This document shows positions 1 to 7,126 of a DNA stretch of 15,411 nt, one piece after another. The notes below the pieces were generated by a model. That model saw only the letters and a program-made list of their open reading frames with translations. It was not told the DNA's origin and did no database searches. The stretch comes from JAEUMG01 sp046349315 (lineage in GTDB: Bacteria > Pseudomonadota > Alphaproteobacteria > Rhizobiales > Aestuariivirgaceae): contig JAXMCQ010000042.1 in NCBI GenBank assembly GCA_046349315.1, positions 1 to 15,411 of the forward strand, in the 5' to 3' direction. The translations under genes were made by a program, and so were the position numbers. The stretch's first letter is position 1. Every line of letters starts with the position of its first letter.

Positions 1-85
1 AGCGAGGGATCGACTCTTGCCATGCTTCAGAGCGTGGCGCGTCGCGCATGAACGGCTTCTGAAATGACGTGTAGTCAATATCGGA

Positions 86-159
86 TGGAGGCCTCGCCCG
101 GAATCGAACCGGGGTGCACGGATTTGCAGTCCGCTGCGTAACCACTCCGCCACGAGGCC
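86..159 (-). tRNA. tRNA-Cys (anticodon GCA), CCA end encoded
   Basis: Read on the minus strand this is a complete 74-base cloverleaf. The seven-base acceptor stem (GGCCTCG, 153-159, with CGAGGCC, 90-96) pairs perfectly. The discriminator base is U, as expected for tRNA-Cys, and CCA is encoded at 86-88. The T arm has the standard GGTTCGATTCC core. The anticodon loop reads CTGCAAA, with GCA at 125-127, so it decodes UGC/UGU. It is transcribed away from recA. The 85 bases beyond its 3' end hold a nested inverted repeat (TTCAGA 26-31 with TCTGAA 58-63) but no T-run, so I do not call a terminator. No duplicated tRNA 3' end, which would mark an integration site, is seen in the window. Confidence 0.97.
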
Positions 160-219
160 TTGGGGCGCGCTTATAGACGATCGGCTGCAAGCACACAACC
201 GCATGCTGATTCTATTTTT

Positions 220-234
220 GTTCGGTTCACGTTC
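220..234 (+). promoter_or_regulatory. LexA (SOS) box upstream of recA, GTTC-N7-GTTC
   Basis: GTTC at 220-223 and GTTC at 231-234 are separated by exactly seven bases. This direct-repeat spacing is the established LexA recognition pattern of alphaproteobacteria, unlike the CTGT-N8-ACAG box of enterobacteria. It lies 149 bases upstream of the recA start. A promoter just downstream is possible (TTGTCT at 239-244, weak -10 near 262-267). Repression of recA by LexA is inferred from position and pattern. Confidence 0.75.
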
Positions 235-278
235 CGAGTTGTCTGGAAATAATTTAACAATTACAGGTGTTTACGAAT

Positions 279-310
279 TTGACTTGCAACGGGAACAAAA
301 CTTGTACATT
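279..310 (+). promoter_or_regulatory. Probable recA promoter with a second, imperfect LexA box (293-307)
   Basis: TTGACT at 279-284 is a good -35 hexamer, although the corresponding -10 (somewhere in 302-310) is weak. Inside this promoter, GAAC at 293-296 is followed after seven bases by GTAC at 304-307. This is one mismatch from GAAC-N7-GAAC, the reverse-strand form of the same alphaproteobacterial SOS box. A LexA dimer here would cover the spacer and -10 region, the expected place for a repressor site. Which of the two boxes is the main operator cannot be told from sequence alone. Confidence 0.5.
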
Positions 311-382
311 CTGCGCTCATGGAAGCGAGGCCGGGTTTGTTGCACCTCCCCGGCGCGTATGAAATAAGGGAGCCCCACCACC

Positions 383-1450
383 ATGGCGCAAGCGAATCTC
401 CGGGTCGTCGAGAATACTGCAATGGACAAGTCCAAGGCGCTGGATGCAGCGCTGAGCCAGATCGAACGGGCTTTCGGCAAGGGCTCGATCATGAAACTCG
501 GGTCCCAGACCGCACTGGAAATCGAAGCGGTTTCAACGGGATCGCTCGGGCTCGATATCGCGCTCGGAATCGGCGGTTTGCCGCGCGGGCGGGTCATCGA
601 AATCTACGGACCGGAATCCTCGGGCAAGACAACATTGGCGCTGCAGACGATCGCCGAAGTCCAGAAGCGCGGCGGCATTGGCGCCTTCGTCGATGCCGAG
701 CATGCGCTCGACCCCACCTATGCACGCAAGCTCGGCGTCAATATCGACGATCTGCTCATTTCGCAGCCCGATACCGGCGAGCAGGCGCTTGAAATCGCCG
801 ACACGCTGGTGCGTTCCGGCGCCATCGAAGTGCTGGTCGTCGATTCGGTAGCCGCACTCACGCCGCGCGCCGAACTCGAAGGCGAGATGGGCGATGCCTT
901 GCCGGGCAGCCAGGCGCGGCTGATGAGCCAGGCTTTGCGCAAGCTCACCGCCTCGATCTCGAAATCGAACTGCATGGTGATCTTCATCAACCAGATCCGC
1001 ATGAAGATCGGGGTGATGTTCGGCTCGCCGGAAACGACTTCGGGCGGCAATGCGCTCAAATTCTATGCCTCCGTCCGTCTCGATATTCGCCGTATCGGTG
1101 CGATCAAGGACCGCGACGAGGTGGTCGGCAACCAGACCCGCGTCAAGGTGGTGAAGAACAAGGTGGCGCCGCCTTTCCGGCAGGTCGAATTCGATATCAT
1201 GTATGGCGAAGGCATCTCCAAGACCGGCGAATTGCTCGATCTTGGCGTCACGGCGGGGATCGTCGAGAAGTCGGGTTCGTGGTTCTCCTATGACGGAGAG
1301 CGCATCGGGCAGGGGCGCGAAAACGCCAAGACCTTCCTCAAGCAGAACCCGGATATCGCCAATGCGATCGAGCAGGCGATCCGGTCCAATGCCGGGCTCA
1401 TCGCCGCCCGCATCACCAATGCCGGCGCAGCCGAGGAAACCGACGACTAA
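383..1450 (+). CDS. recA: RecA recombinase
   Basis: RecA is the cytoplasmic ATP-dependent strand-exchange protein of homologous recombination and the co-protease that triggers LexA self-cleavage. The 355-residue length is normal for the family. The Walker A motif GPESSGKT is at 76-83, the Walker B strand LVVDS at about 151-155, the L1 DNA-binding loop around 160-175 (EGEMGD), and the L2 loop around 201-225 (FINQIRMKIG... through SPETTSGGNAL). The ATG at 383 is chosen because the N-terminal leader MAQANLRVVEN resembles other alphaproteobacterial RecA proteins and a purine-rich AAGGGA (366-371) precedes it; Met14 at 422 would be an alternative. The gene has its own SOS-type control region. The intrinsic terminator about 190 bases downstream separates it from alaS. 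Confidence 0.98.
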   Translation: MAQANLRVVENTAMDKSKALDAALSQIERAFGKGSIMKLGSQTALEIEAVSTGSLGLDIALGIGGLPRGRVIEIYGPESSGKTTLALQTIAEVQKRGGIGAFVDAEHALDPTYARKLGVNIDDLLISQPDTGEQALEIADTLVRSGAIEVLVVDSVAALTPRAELEGEMGDALPGSQARLMSQALRKLTASISKSNCMVIFINQIRMKIGVMFGSPETTSGGNALKFYASVRLDIRRIGAIKDRDEVVGNQTRVKVVKNKVAPPFRQVEFDIMYGEGISKTGELLDLGVTAGIVEKSGSWFSYDGERIGQGRENAKTFLKQNPDIANAIEQAIRSNAGLIAARITNAGAAEETDD

Positions 1451-1613
1451 ATCGCTCCTCGCGGGTGGCCGGATCGTCCCCGACCGCGGCTGACGCTCTT
1501 CTTCGTCAGGCCGGCCGGGCTCATCACAAAAGTCTGTGCGAGCAGGGACGCCAGGCCTCCCAACCAGTTCCATCCATTCCGGCCCGGACGCCCCTATCCG
1601 GTGCCGGTGTCAA

Positions 1614-1636
1614 GCAGGTGTGGCCCCACACGCTGC
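1614..1636 (+). other. Bulged stem-loop just before the terminator
   Basis: GCAG (1614-1617) plus GTGT (1618-1621) pair with ACAC (1628-1631) and CTGC (1633-1636), leaving G1632 bulged and GGCCCC as the loop. The outer GG/CC of the loop could also pair. It ends five bases before the terminator stem, giving two hairpins in tandem, as at the 3' end of a structured transcript. Its function is unknown. Confidence 0.4.
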
Positions 1637-1641
1637 AGTAA

Positions 1642-1677
1642 GGCGCCCTCCTTGCCCGAGGAGGGCGCCATTTTCTT
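1642..1677 (+). terminator. Strong intrinsic terminator between recA and alaS
   Basis: GGCGCCCTCC (1642-1651) pairs perfectly over ten base pairs with GGAGGGCGCC (1660-1669) around an eight-base loop. It is followed by ATTTTCTTT (1670-1678), a U-rich tract on the plus-strand transcript. It should end transcription coming from recA. On the minus strand no comparable T-run follows, so it appears one-directional. Confidence 0.88.
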
Positions 1678-1781
1678 TGATCTGGGCCGACAAATTCTGG
1701 ACAGGGAAAGACGCGAACCCTAAAACGCCCGCCTATTCACAAGGCGCCCGGCGGGCGCCAATGACAGGGCATCGGACGATC

Positions 1782-4451
1782 ATGACCGGACTTGCACAGA
1801 TCCGCTCCACATTCCTCGATTTCTTCAAGAACCGCGGACATGAAGTGGTCGCCTCGTCGCCGCTCGTCCCGCGCAACGACCCGACCCTGATGTTCGCCAA
1901 TTCCGGCATGGTGCAGTTCAAGAACGTCTTCACCGGCGCCGAGAAGCGGCCCTATGTGCGCGCCACTACGGCGCAGAAATGCGTTCGCGCCGGCGGCAAG
2001 CACAACGACCTCGACAATGTCGGCTATACCGCGCGCCACCACACTTTCTTCGAAATGCTCGGCAATTTCTCCTTCGGCGATTACTTCAAGCCGGAGGCGA
2101 TCGAATGGGCCTGGACGCTTGTCACCAAGGAATTCGGGCTACCGGCATCGCGGCTCACAACCACCGTCTATTCCGAGGACGACCAGGCCTTCCAGCTATG
2201 GAAGAAGATTGCGGGCCTTCCCGACAGCCGCATCATCCGCATTCCGACATCGGATAATTTCTGGGCGATGGGCGATACGGGGCCTTGCGGCCCGTGTTCG
2301 GAAATCTTTTTCGATCATGGCGACAAGATTCCAGGCGGGCCTCCGGGATCGCCCGATGCCGATGGCGACCGCTTCATCGAAATCTGGAATCTCGTCTTCA
2401 TGCAGTTCGAGCAGGTGACGAAGGACGAGCGCGTCAACCTGCCGAAGCCGTCGATCGATACCGGCATGGGACTTGAGCGGGTGGCGGCAGTGCTCCAGGG
2501 CACGCATGACAATTACGAAACCGATCTCTTCCGCTCGCTGATCGCAGCCATCGTCGAGATCACCGACGTTCCGGCGGAAGGCAAGGCGCGCGCGTCGAAC
2601 CGGGTGATCGCCGATCATTTGCGCGCTTCCTCTTTCCTTATCGCGGATGGCGTGCTGCCCTCAAATGAAGGCCGCGGCTATGTGCTTCGCCGCATCATGC
2701 GGCGCGCCATGCGACATGCCGAATTGCTCGGCATGAAAGAGCCTCTGATGTGGAGGCTCGTGCCGGCATTGGTGCGCGAGATGGGCGCGGCCTATCCCGA
2801 ACTCGGTCGTGCGCAGGAACTCATCACCGAGACGCTGCGGCTCGAGGAAAGCCGCTTCCGCAAGACGCTGGAGCGCGGCATCCGCATTCTCGATGAGGAA
2901 TCGGCAGGATTGCAGCAGGGCGATTCATTTCCGGGTGCGACCGCCTTCAAGCTTTACGACACTTACGGCTTTCCGCTGGATCTCACCCAGGATGCGCTCA
3001 AACCGCGTGGCATCAAAGTCGACCTCAAGGCTTTCGATGCGGCCATGGAGATGCAGCGCGACGAAGCGCGCAAGGCCTGGAAAGGCTCGGGCGAGGCGCA
3101 AACCGAAACCGTTTGGTTCGAGGTCAAGGAGCGTGCCGGCGCAACCGAGTTTCTCGGCTATGCGACGGAATCATCGGAAGGCGTGGTCACGGCGATCATC
3201 GTCGACGGCAAGGAAGCATCGGCGCTCAAGGCCGGGCAAGCCGCGGCGCTGGTCCTGAACCAGACGCCGTTCTATGGCGAGTCGGGCGGGCAGACCGGCG
3301 ATCAAGGCGTCATCAAGACTGCCGAGGGTGCGATATTCCGCGTGACCGACACACAGAAACGGGCCGGCGATGTCATCGCCCATATCGGGACGTTGGAAGC
3401 CGGCAATCTCAATCACGGCGAGGCAGTTGAGTTGATCGTCGATCATGCGCGCCGCTCCGCCAACCGGCAGCATCATTCGGCGACCCATCTCATCCACGAG
3501 GCGCTTCGGCAGACGCTCGGGAGTCATGTCGCGCAGAAGGGCTCGCTGGTCGAGCCCGAGCGCTTGCGTTTCGATTTTTCCCATAGCAAGCCGATGAGTC
3601 ATGACGAATTGGCGCAAGTCGAGACGATCGCCAATGAGATCGTGCAGCAGAATGATGCGGTGACGACGCGCCTGATGAGCGTCGATGCGGCGATCGGCGA
3701 GGGCGCGATGGCGCTGTTCGGCGAGAAATATGGCGATGAGGTGCGCGTGGTGTCGATGGGCCACAATGCGCATGGCGCGGGCCGGCCGATCTATTCGCTG
3801 GAGTTGTGCGGCGGCACGCACGTATCGCGCACCGGCGATATCGGGCTCATCAAGGTCGTGGCCGAAAGCGCGTCATCGGCGGGCGTGCGTCGCATCGAAG
3901 CGCTCGCCGGCAATGCGGCTCGGGCTTATCTCGAAGTCCAGGACAAGCGCGTCCAGGCGGTTGCACAGGCGCTGCGCGCATCGCCCGCCGAAATCGTCAC
4001 GCGTGTCGAGCAATTGGTCGAGGAGAGGCGCAAGCTCGAGCGCGAATTGGCGGAAGCGAAGAAGAAGCTCGCGCTTGGCGGCGATGGCGGTGGCGCCTCT
4101 GCTGAGGCAGTCAGCGAAGTTGCTGGCGTCAAGCTCATCTCACGGGTCCTGACCGGTATCGAGCCCAAGGACTTGAAAGGCTTGATCGATGACGGCAAGG
4201 CCAAGCTCGGCTCCGGTGTCGTGGCGCTGATCGGCATCAATGCGGAAGGCCGTGCCGGGCTCATCGTCGGCGTCACGCCCGATCTCACCAAGCGCTACAA
4301 CGCCGTCGATCTGGTTCGTGTCGGTTCGGAAGTGCTGGGCGGCAAAGGCGGAGGCGGCCGGCCCGACATGGCGCAAGCCGGCGGCCCGGATGCGTCCAAG
4401 GCCGATGCAGCGCTTGCCGCCATCCGCGAGGCCATTGCCAAGGCGGCTTAG
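1782..4451 (+). CDS. alaS: Alanyl-tRNA synthetase
   Basis: AlaRS is a cytoplasmic class II synthetase that charges tRNA-Ala and clears mis-acylated Ser- or Gly-tRNA-Ala. The product is 889 residues, normal for bacteria. The N-terminal catalytic core begins IRSTFLDFF and contains the conserved stretches MVQFKNVFTG, KCVRAGGKHNDLDNVG and FFEMLGNFSFGDYF. The editing domain has the HxxxH pair (His565, His569) and CGGTH (Cys676, His680) that bind zinc. A coiled segment near 740-765 leads to a C-Ala domain ending in a glycine-rich GGKGGGGRPD motif. The ATG at 1782 gives MTGLAQIR, matching the usual alphaproteobacterial start; ATG 1761 is possible, and neither has a strong ribosome-binding site. It converges with the GFA gene, leaving a 13-base gap with no clear terminator. 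Confidence 0.97.
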   Translation: MTGLAQIRSTFLDFFKNRGHEVVASSPLVPRNDPTLMFANSGMVQFKNVFTGAEKRPYVRATTAQKCVRAGGKHNDLDNVGYTARHHTFFEMLGNFSFGDYFKPEAIEWAWTLVTKEFGLPASRLTTTVYSEDDQAFQLWKKIAGLPDSRIIRIPTSDNFWAMGDTGPCGPCSEIFFDHGDKIPGGPPGSPDADGDRFIEIWNLVFMQFEQVTKDERVNLPKPSIDTGMGLERVAAVLQGTHDNYETDLFRSLIAAIVEITDVPAEGKARASNRVIADHLRASSFLIADGVLPSNEGRGYVLRRIMRRAMRHAELLGMKEPLMWRLVPALVREMGAAYPELGRAQELITETLRLEESRFRKTLERGIRILDEESAGLQQGDSFPGATAFKLYDTYGFPLDLTQDALKPRGIKVDLKAFDAAMEMQRDEARKAWKGSGEAQTETVWFEVKERAGATEFLGYATESSEGVVTAIIVDGKEASALKAGQAAALVLNQTPFYGESGGQTGDQGVIKTAEGAIFRVTDTQKRAGDVIAHIGTLEAGNLNHGEAVELIVDHARRSANRQHHSATHLIHEALRQTLGSHVAQKGSLVEPERLRFDFSHSKPMSHDELAQVETIANEIVQQNDAVTTRLMSVDAAIGEGAMALFGEKYGDEVRVVSMGHNAHGAGRPIYSLELCGGTHVSRTGDIGLIKVVAESASSAGVRRIEALAGNAARAYLEVQDKRVQAVAQALRASPAEIVTRVEQLVEERRKLERELAEAKKKLALGGDGGGASAEAVSEVAGVKLISRVLTGIEPKDLKGLIDDGKAKLGSGVVALIGINAEGRAGLIVGVTPDLTKRYNAVDLVRVGSEVLGGKGGGGRPDMAQAGGPDASKADAALAAIREAIAKAA

Positions 4452-4464
4452 GTTGTCGAACGGC

Positions 4465-4953
4465 TTACGGCCAATGACCGGTATCGATATCGGGGTGCTG
4501 ACGGCTTTCGAATTTGCGCCGCTCGACCGGGCTTTGCGGGATGTCGGTTTCCATCTCGGGCAAAGCGTCCAGCTTTGAGAACCACGACATGCGGCTCTCG
4601 ACTCCGGTCTGAACGGCGGGCTGAACGCGCTCGGGCTCGTCAAGCGAGCCGATCGTGATGCTGATATGCGGGTTTTCGATATTCCGGTAGCTGAGGGGTG
4701 TGCCGCATTGCCGGCAGAAGCTGCGCTCGACCACGGGCGATGACTTGAAAATTCCCGGCGTGCCGCGCGTCCAGGCAAAATTCTCGAGATTGACCGAGGC
4801 GAAGGGCGCGAAGAACGAGCCAGCCGCCTTCTGGCACATGCGGCAATGACAGATATGCGGGTTGAAGGGCTCGGCAAAAAGCGCGTAGCGAATGGCTCCG
4901 CACTGGCAACCGCCGGTATGCAACGGCTCGGCTTCGTGCATCACACTGGCCAT
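4465..4953 (-). CDS. GFA-family zinc protein (CENP-V/GFA fold), copy A
   Basis: This is a 162-residue protein of the family named after glutathione-dependent formaldehyde-activating enzyme. The diagnostic zinc cysteines are present: GCQCGAIRY (Cys16, Cys18), ICHCRMCQK (Cys35, Cys37, Cys40) and FCRQCGTPL (Cys80, Cys83). Most members have no proven reaction, and Gfa itself is disputed as an enzyme, so a formaldehyde role should not be assumed. The gene lies directly downstream of a homologous copy. The 4953 start overlaps that copy by 13 bases; a second ATG at 4941 would give a one-base TGATG overlap. Either arrangement implies translational coupling in a two-gene operon. No good ribosome-binding site is seen for either start, which fits coupled translation. 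Confidence 0.88.
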   Translation of the reverse strand: MASVMHEAEPLHTGGCQCGAIRYALFAEPFNPHICHCRMCQKAAGSFFAPFASVNLENFAWTRGTPGIFKSSPVVERSFCRQCGTPLSYRNIENPHISITIGSLDEPERVQPAVQTGVESRMSWFSKLDALPEMETDIPQSPVERRKFESRQHPDIDTGHWP

Positions 4954-5417
4954 GTCTTTGTATCGTGGTCGGGATGCTGGAGCGATTTGAGCTTCTTCAG
5001 ATCCTCGGGCGTGCGGTTATCCTCGGTCCGCTCGCGGGGCAGGCTCGCAAGCGTTGCGAACCAGCTCAACTCGCTCTCGATACCAACTTGATCCGAAGGC
5101 GGCGCCAGTTCGGGATTGTCGAGGGAGCCGATGGCGATCTCAAAGTTCGGATCGCCGTCTTCCTTCATGTAAAGGGGCGTTCCGCAGTCGCGGCAGAAGC
5201 CGCGCGCAACGATCGCCGACGACCTGAACTCGCCGGGCTTGCCGCGCGCCCATGTCAAACGTGCCTCCGGGACGGAGACGAGTGCGGCGCCCCAATTGCC
5301 GAACGCTTTCTGGCACATGCGGCAGTGGCATATGCCAGCATGGGCGAGCGGCAGGGTGATCCGATATCGGATGGCGCCGCATTGGCAACCGCCGCTGATG
5401 GTTTGACCGCCAGTCAT
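4941..5417 (-). CDS. GFA-family zinc protein (CENP-V/GFA fold), copy B
   Basis: This 158-residue protein is homologous to the adjacent copy A and is the first gene of the pair. The zinc cysteines are at 11 and 13 (GGCQCGAIRY), 30, 32 and 35 (ICHCRMCQK), and 75 and 78 (FCRDCGTPL). Both copies also share SWF, GSLD and a C-terminal HPDxDTxxWP signature, which shows tandem duplication. The ATG at 5417 is chosen because GGAGAAAG lies just upstream of it (plus-strand 5421-5428) and the MTGGQTISGG leader starts immediately before the domain. A longer open frame reaching 5513 adds only sequence unlike the family. The physiological substrate is unknown. The gene is divergent from the histidine-kinase-like gene across 170 bases. 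Confidence 0.9.
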   Translation of the reverse strand: MTGGQTISGGCQCGAIRYRITLPLAHAGICHCRMCQKAFGNWGAALVSVPEARLTWARGKPGEFRSSAIVARGFCRDCGTPLYMKEDGDPNFEIAIGSLDNPELAPPSDQVGIESELSWFATLASLPRERTEDNRTPEDLKKLKSLQHPDHDTKTWPV

Positions 5418-5516
5418 GTCTTTCTCCAAAAGAGCCCCGCTCGCGGAGCCTATACCGGATTCGCCTGTGATCATGTCAGCAGTCGGCAGGGCGGCGCAAT
5501 GGCGCAGGAACATAGC

Positions 5517-5535
5517 GGTTTAAACCCTTTGTTTA
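5517..5535. promoter_or_regulatory. AT-rich palindromes in the GFA / kinase-like divergent region
   Basis: GGTTTAAACC (5517-5526) is a perfect ten-base palindrome. It overlaps a second inverted repeat, TAAAC-N5-GTTTA (5521-5535). These stand out in a GC-rich divergent intergenic region about 55-70 bases before the kinase-like gene. They may be a regulator-binding site. The TTAA spacing does not meet the CtrA consensus TTAA-N7-TTAA, so no protein is assigned. Confidence 0.3.
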
Positions 5536-5587
5536 CTTTGAAGCGACAGGCTCTCAGGTCGCGCGAATCGAGCAGACTTTGCCAGCC

Positions 5588-7126
5588 ATGAATGGAGGGG
5601 AGAGCAATCTTGTACCTGTCGGACGGCCGAAACGGCCGTGGCCGAAGGTGCATCTCGTCTATTTCCTGCTGGCCGGCTTCGACATCGTAGCCATTCTCGG
5701 CGGATTGTTTCTGAGTCACCAGGTGATCCGCGTCTTCGAGCGTAATGTCCAGGACTTTGCGGCGCTCGATCGCGTGATGGCTTCTTCGTGGGTTCTGGTC
5801 GACACGGCCGCTGATGCCCAGGCCGCGGCAGCGGATGCCATCACCACCGGCGATGCAACGCTCGCCACCATGACCTTCAAGGGAAAGCTTTACGAACTAC
5901 GCCAGGAATCGGCGCGGTTGCAGTCACAGATTCAAGCTGTCCTGCCCGAACGCGCCGCAAAACGGGCCACGCTGATGATGGCTCGGGTCGGATCCACGGC
6001 GGCCGAAATGGAGCGGACAGCGCTTGGCATCACCCAGAAAATCGCCGAGCGCGACGTTGCCGGCGCTGTCAGGGAAGCAGCCGCGCTCCAGGCGCGCTAC
6101 ACGGAATTGCGCAATGCGGTCGGCGACCTCAACCAGCTGGTCGCGATGGTCAAGATTTCCAACGTCGACCAGAGCCATGTGCTCGTCGAGCGGTGGCGCA
6201 AATACGAGTATCTGATCGCCGCTCTGATCGCGGTCATTGTGTGCTGCGTCACGGCCTATGGCTTGTGGGTCGGCCGGCTCATGAAGCAGAAGTACAATGA
6301 GCTAGAAACTACGAATGACGAACTTGCGGCGGCGCAGGCGGACTCGGCTGCGTTCTCGGGCCGCCTGCAGGCGATCAACGAGGATGTGACCGAACTCAAT
6401 CGCGAGTTGGCGGAGAAGATGCGCAGGCTGAGCGAGGCGCAGGAAGAGCGCGTGAAGCGTGGCCGGCTTGCGGATCTGGGCCAGATCACTGCCGCATTGA
6501 CGCGGGAATTGCGCAATCCGCTGTCCGCGGTAAGGACCTCGGCGTATCTCCTGTCGCGCGTGCTCAAAGACAGAGAGCCACATGCAGCGCCGCATCTTGC
6601 GCGGATCGACAATGGCGTCATGCGCTGCGACCAAATCATCATCGAGCTTCTGGATTTGTCGCGCGCAGGCTCGCCGGCTCCCAGCTCCCAGTTGGTCGAT
6701 GATTGGATCGCGCGTGTCGTCGAACAGGAAGCGCAGCGGCTCCCGGCTGATTTGCATTTCGAGTGCAATTTGGGGCTCGGCTCACTCGAAGCCAAATTCG
6801 ATCCGCAATGGCTGGAACGCGCCATGGGCAATGTCCTCAACAGGACGGCTGCAAGGGTTTCGGCGAATGCGCCCGCCGGTCTTTCAGCGATCATCAAAGT
6901 CACCAGCCAACGCACGGCTCGGGGCGTGGAGATAGCAATTTCCGCCGATCGCGCCCTGGCCAACGAAGAGCAGGCAGGAACGGAGCGCGCCGATTTCGGG
7001 CTGCTCGCTGCGGAGCGAATCCTGGAGCAGCATGAGGGCGGGCTGGACCGGGAGGCATCGCCCGGATCAGGTATCTGCTATACCTTGTGGTTCCCGGCGT
7101 CTTCCGGAATGAAGGAAGTGGCCTAG
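5588..7126 (+). CDS. Membrane histidine-kinase-like protein, probable pseudokinase
   Basis: The 512-residue protein has an N-terminal membrane segment (about 22-43), a helical extracytoplasmic region (about 45-205), a second membrane segment (about 207-228), a coiled coil (about 235-295) and a HisKA/HATPase-like cytoplasmic part. The dimerisation helix is recognisable (LADLGQITAALTRELRNPLS), but the normal H-E-L-R-N-P phospho-acceptor reads R-E-L-R-N-P, with Arg306 in place of His. In the ATPase half the N box is altered (GNVLNRTAARV), no DxGxG G1 box is present (ISADRALAN), and only FGLLAAERILEQHEGG and TLWFP recall the G2 and C-terminal parts. Autophosphorylation is therefore unlikely. The ATG at 5588 is preferred over an in-frame TTG at 5579; neither has a strong ribosome site. 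The stop overlaps the receiver gene start. Confidence 0.85.
   Translation: MNGGESNLVPVGRPKRPWPKVHLVYFLLAGFDIVAILGGLFLSHQVIRVFERNVQDFAALDRVMASSWVLVDTAADAQAAAADAITTGDATLATMTFKGKLYELRQESARLQSQIQAVLPERAAKRATLMMARVGSTAAEMERTALGITQKIAERDVAGAVREAAALQARYTELRNAVGDLNQLVAMVKISNVDQSHVLVERWRKYEYLIAALIAVIVCCVTAYGLWVGRLMKQKYNELETTNDELAAAQADSAAFSGRLQAINEDVTELNRELAEKMRRLSEAQEERVKRGRLADLGQITAALTRELRNPLSAVRTSAYLLSRVLKDREPHAAPHLARIDNGVMRCDQIIIELLDLSRAGSPAPSSQLVDDWIARVVEQEAQRLPADLHFECNLGLGSLEAKFDPQWLERAMGNVLNRTAARVSANAPAGLSAIIKVTSQRTARGVEIAISADRALANEEQAGTERADFGLLAAERILEQHEGGLDREASPGSGICYTLWFPASSGMKEVA

Larger units (their letters stand above)
1451..1781. other. recA-alaS intergenic region (331 bases) with two tandem hairpins
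   Basis: No coding region is supported here. The alaS frame is open back to 1536, but that extension has no similarity to AlaRS and runs through a terminator. The visible structures are a small TGACG/CGTCA inverted repeat around 1491-1508, a bulged hairpin at 1614-1636 and a strong intrinsic terminator at 1642-1677. Because the terminator lies about 190 bases past the recA stop, the region could be a long recA 3' UTR, an independent small RNA ending at the terminator, or an alaS leader with attenuator-like structure. I see no clear promoter for an independent RNA. Confidence 0.6.

Noticed and set aside
533..1573. Long open frame on the minus strand (about 346 codons) across recA
   Set aside because: It lies antisense to an unambiguous recA and has no recognisable domain; long mirror frames are expected from high-GC codon bias.
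1536..1781. Extended N-terminus for alaS
   Set aside because: The frame is open, but the extra 82 residues include the terminator hairpin and do not resemble AlaRS; the family-like sequence starts at MTGLAQIR.
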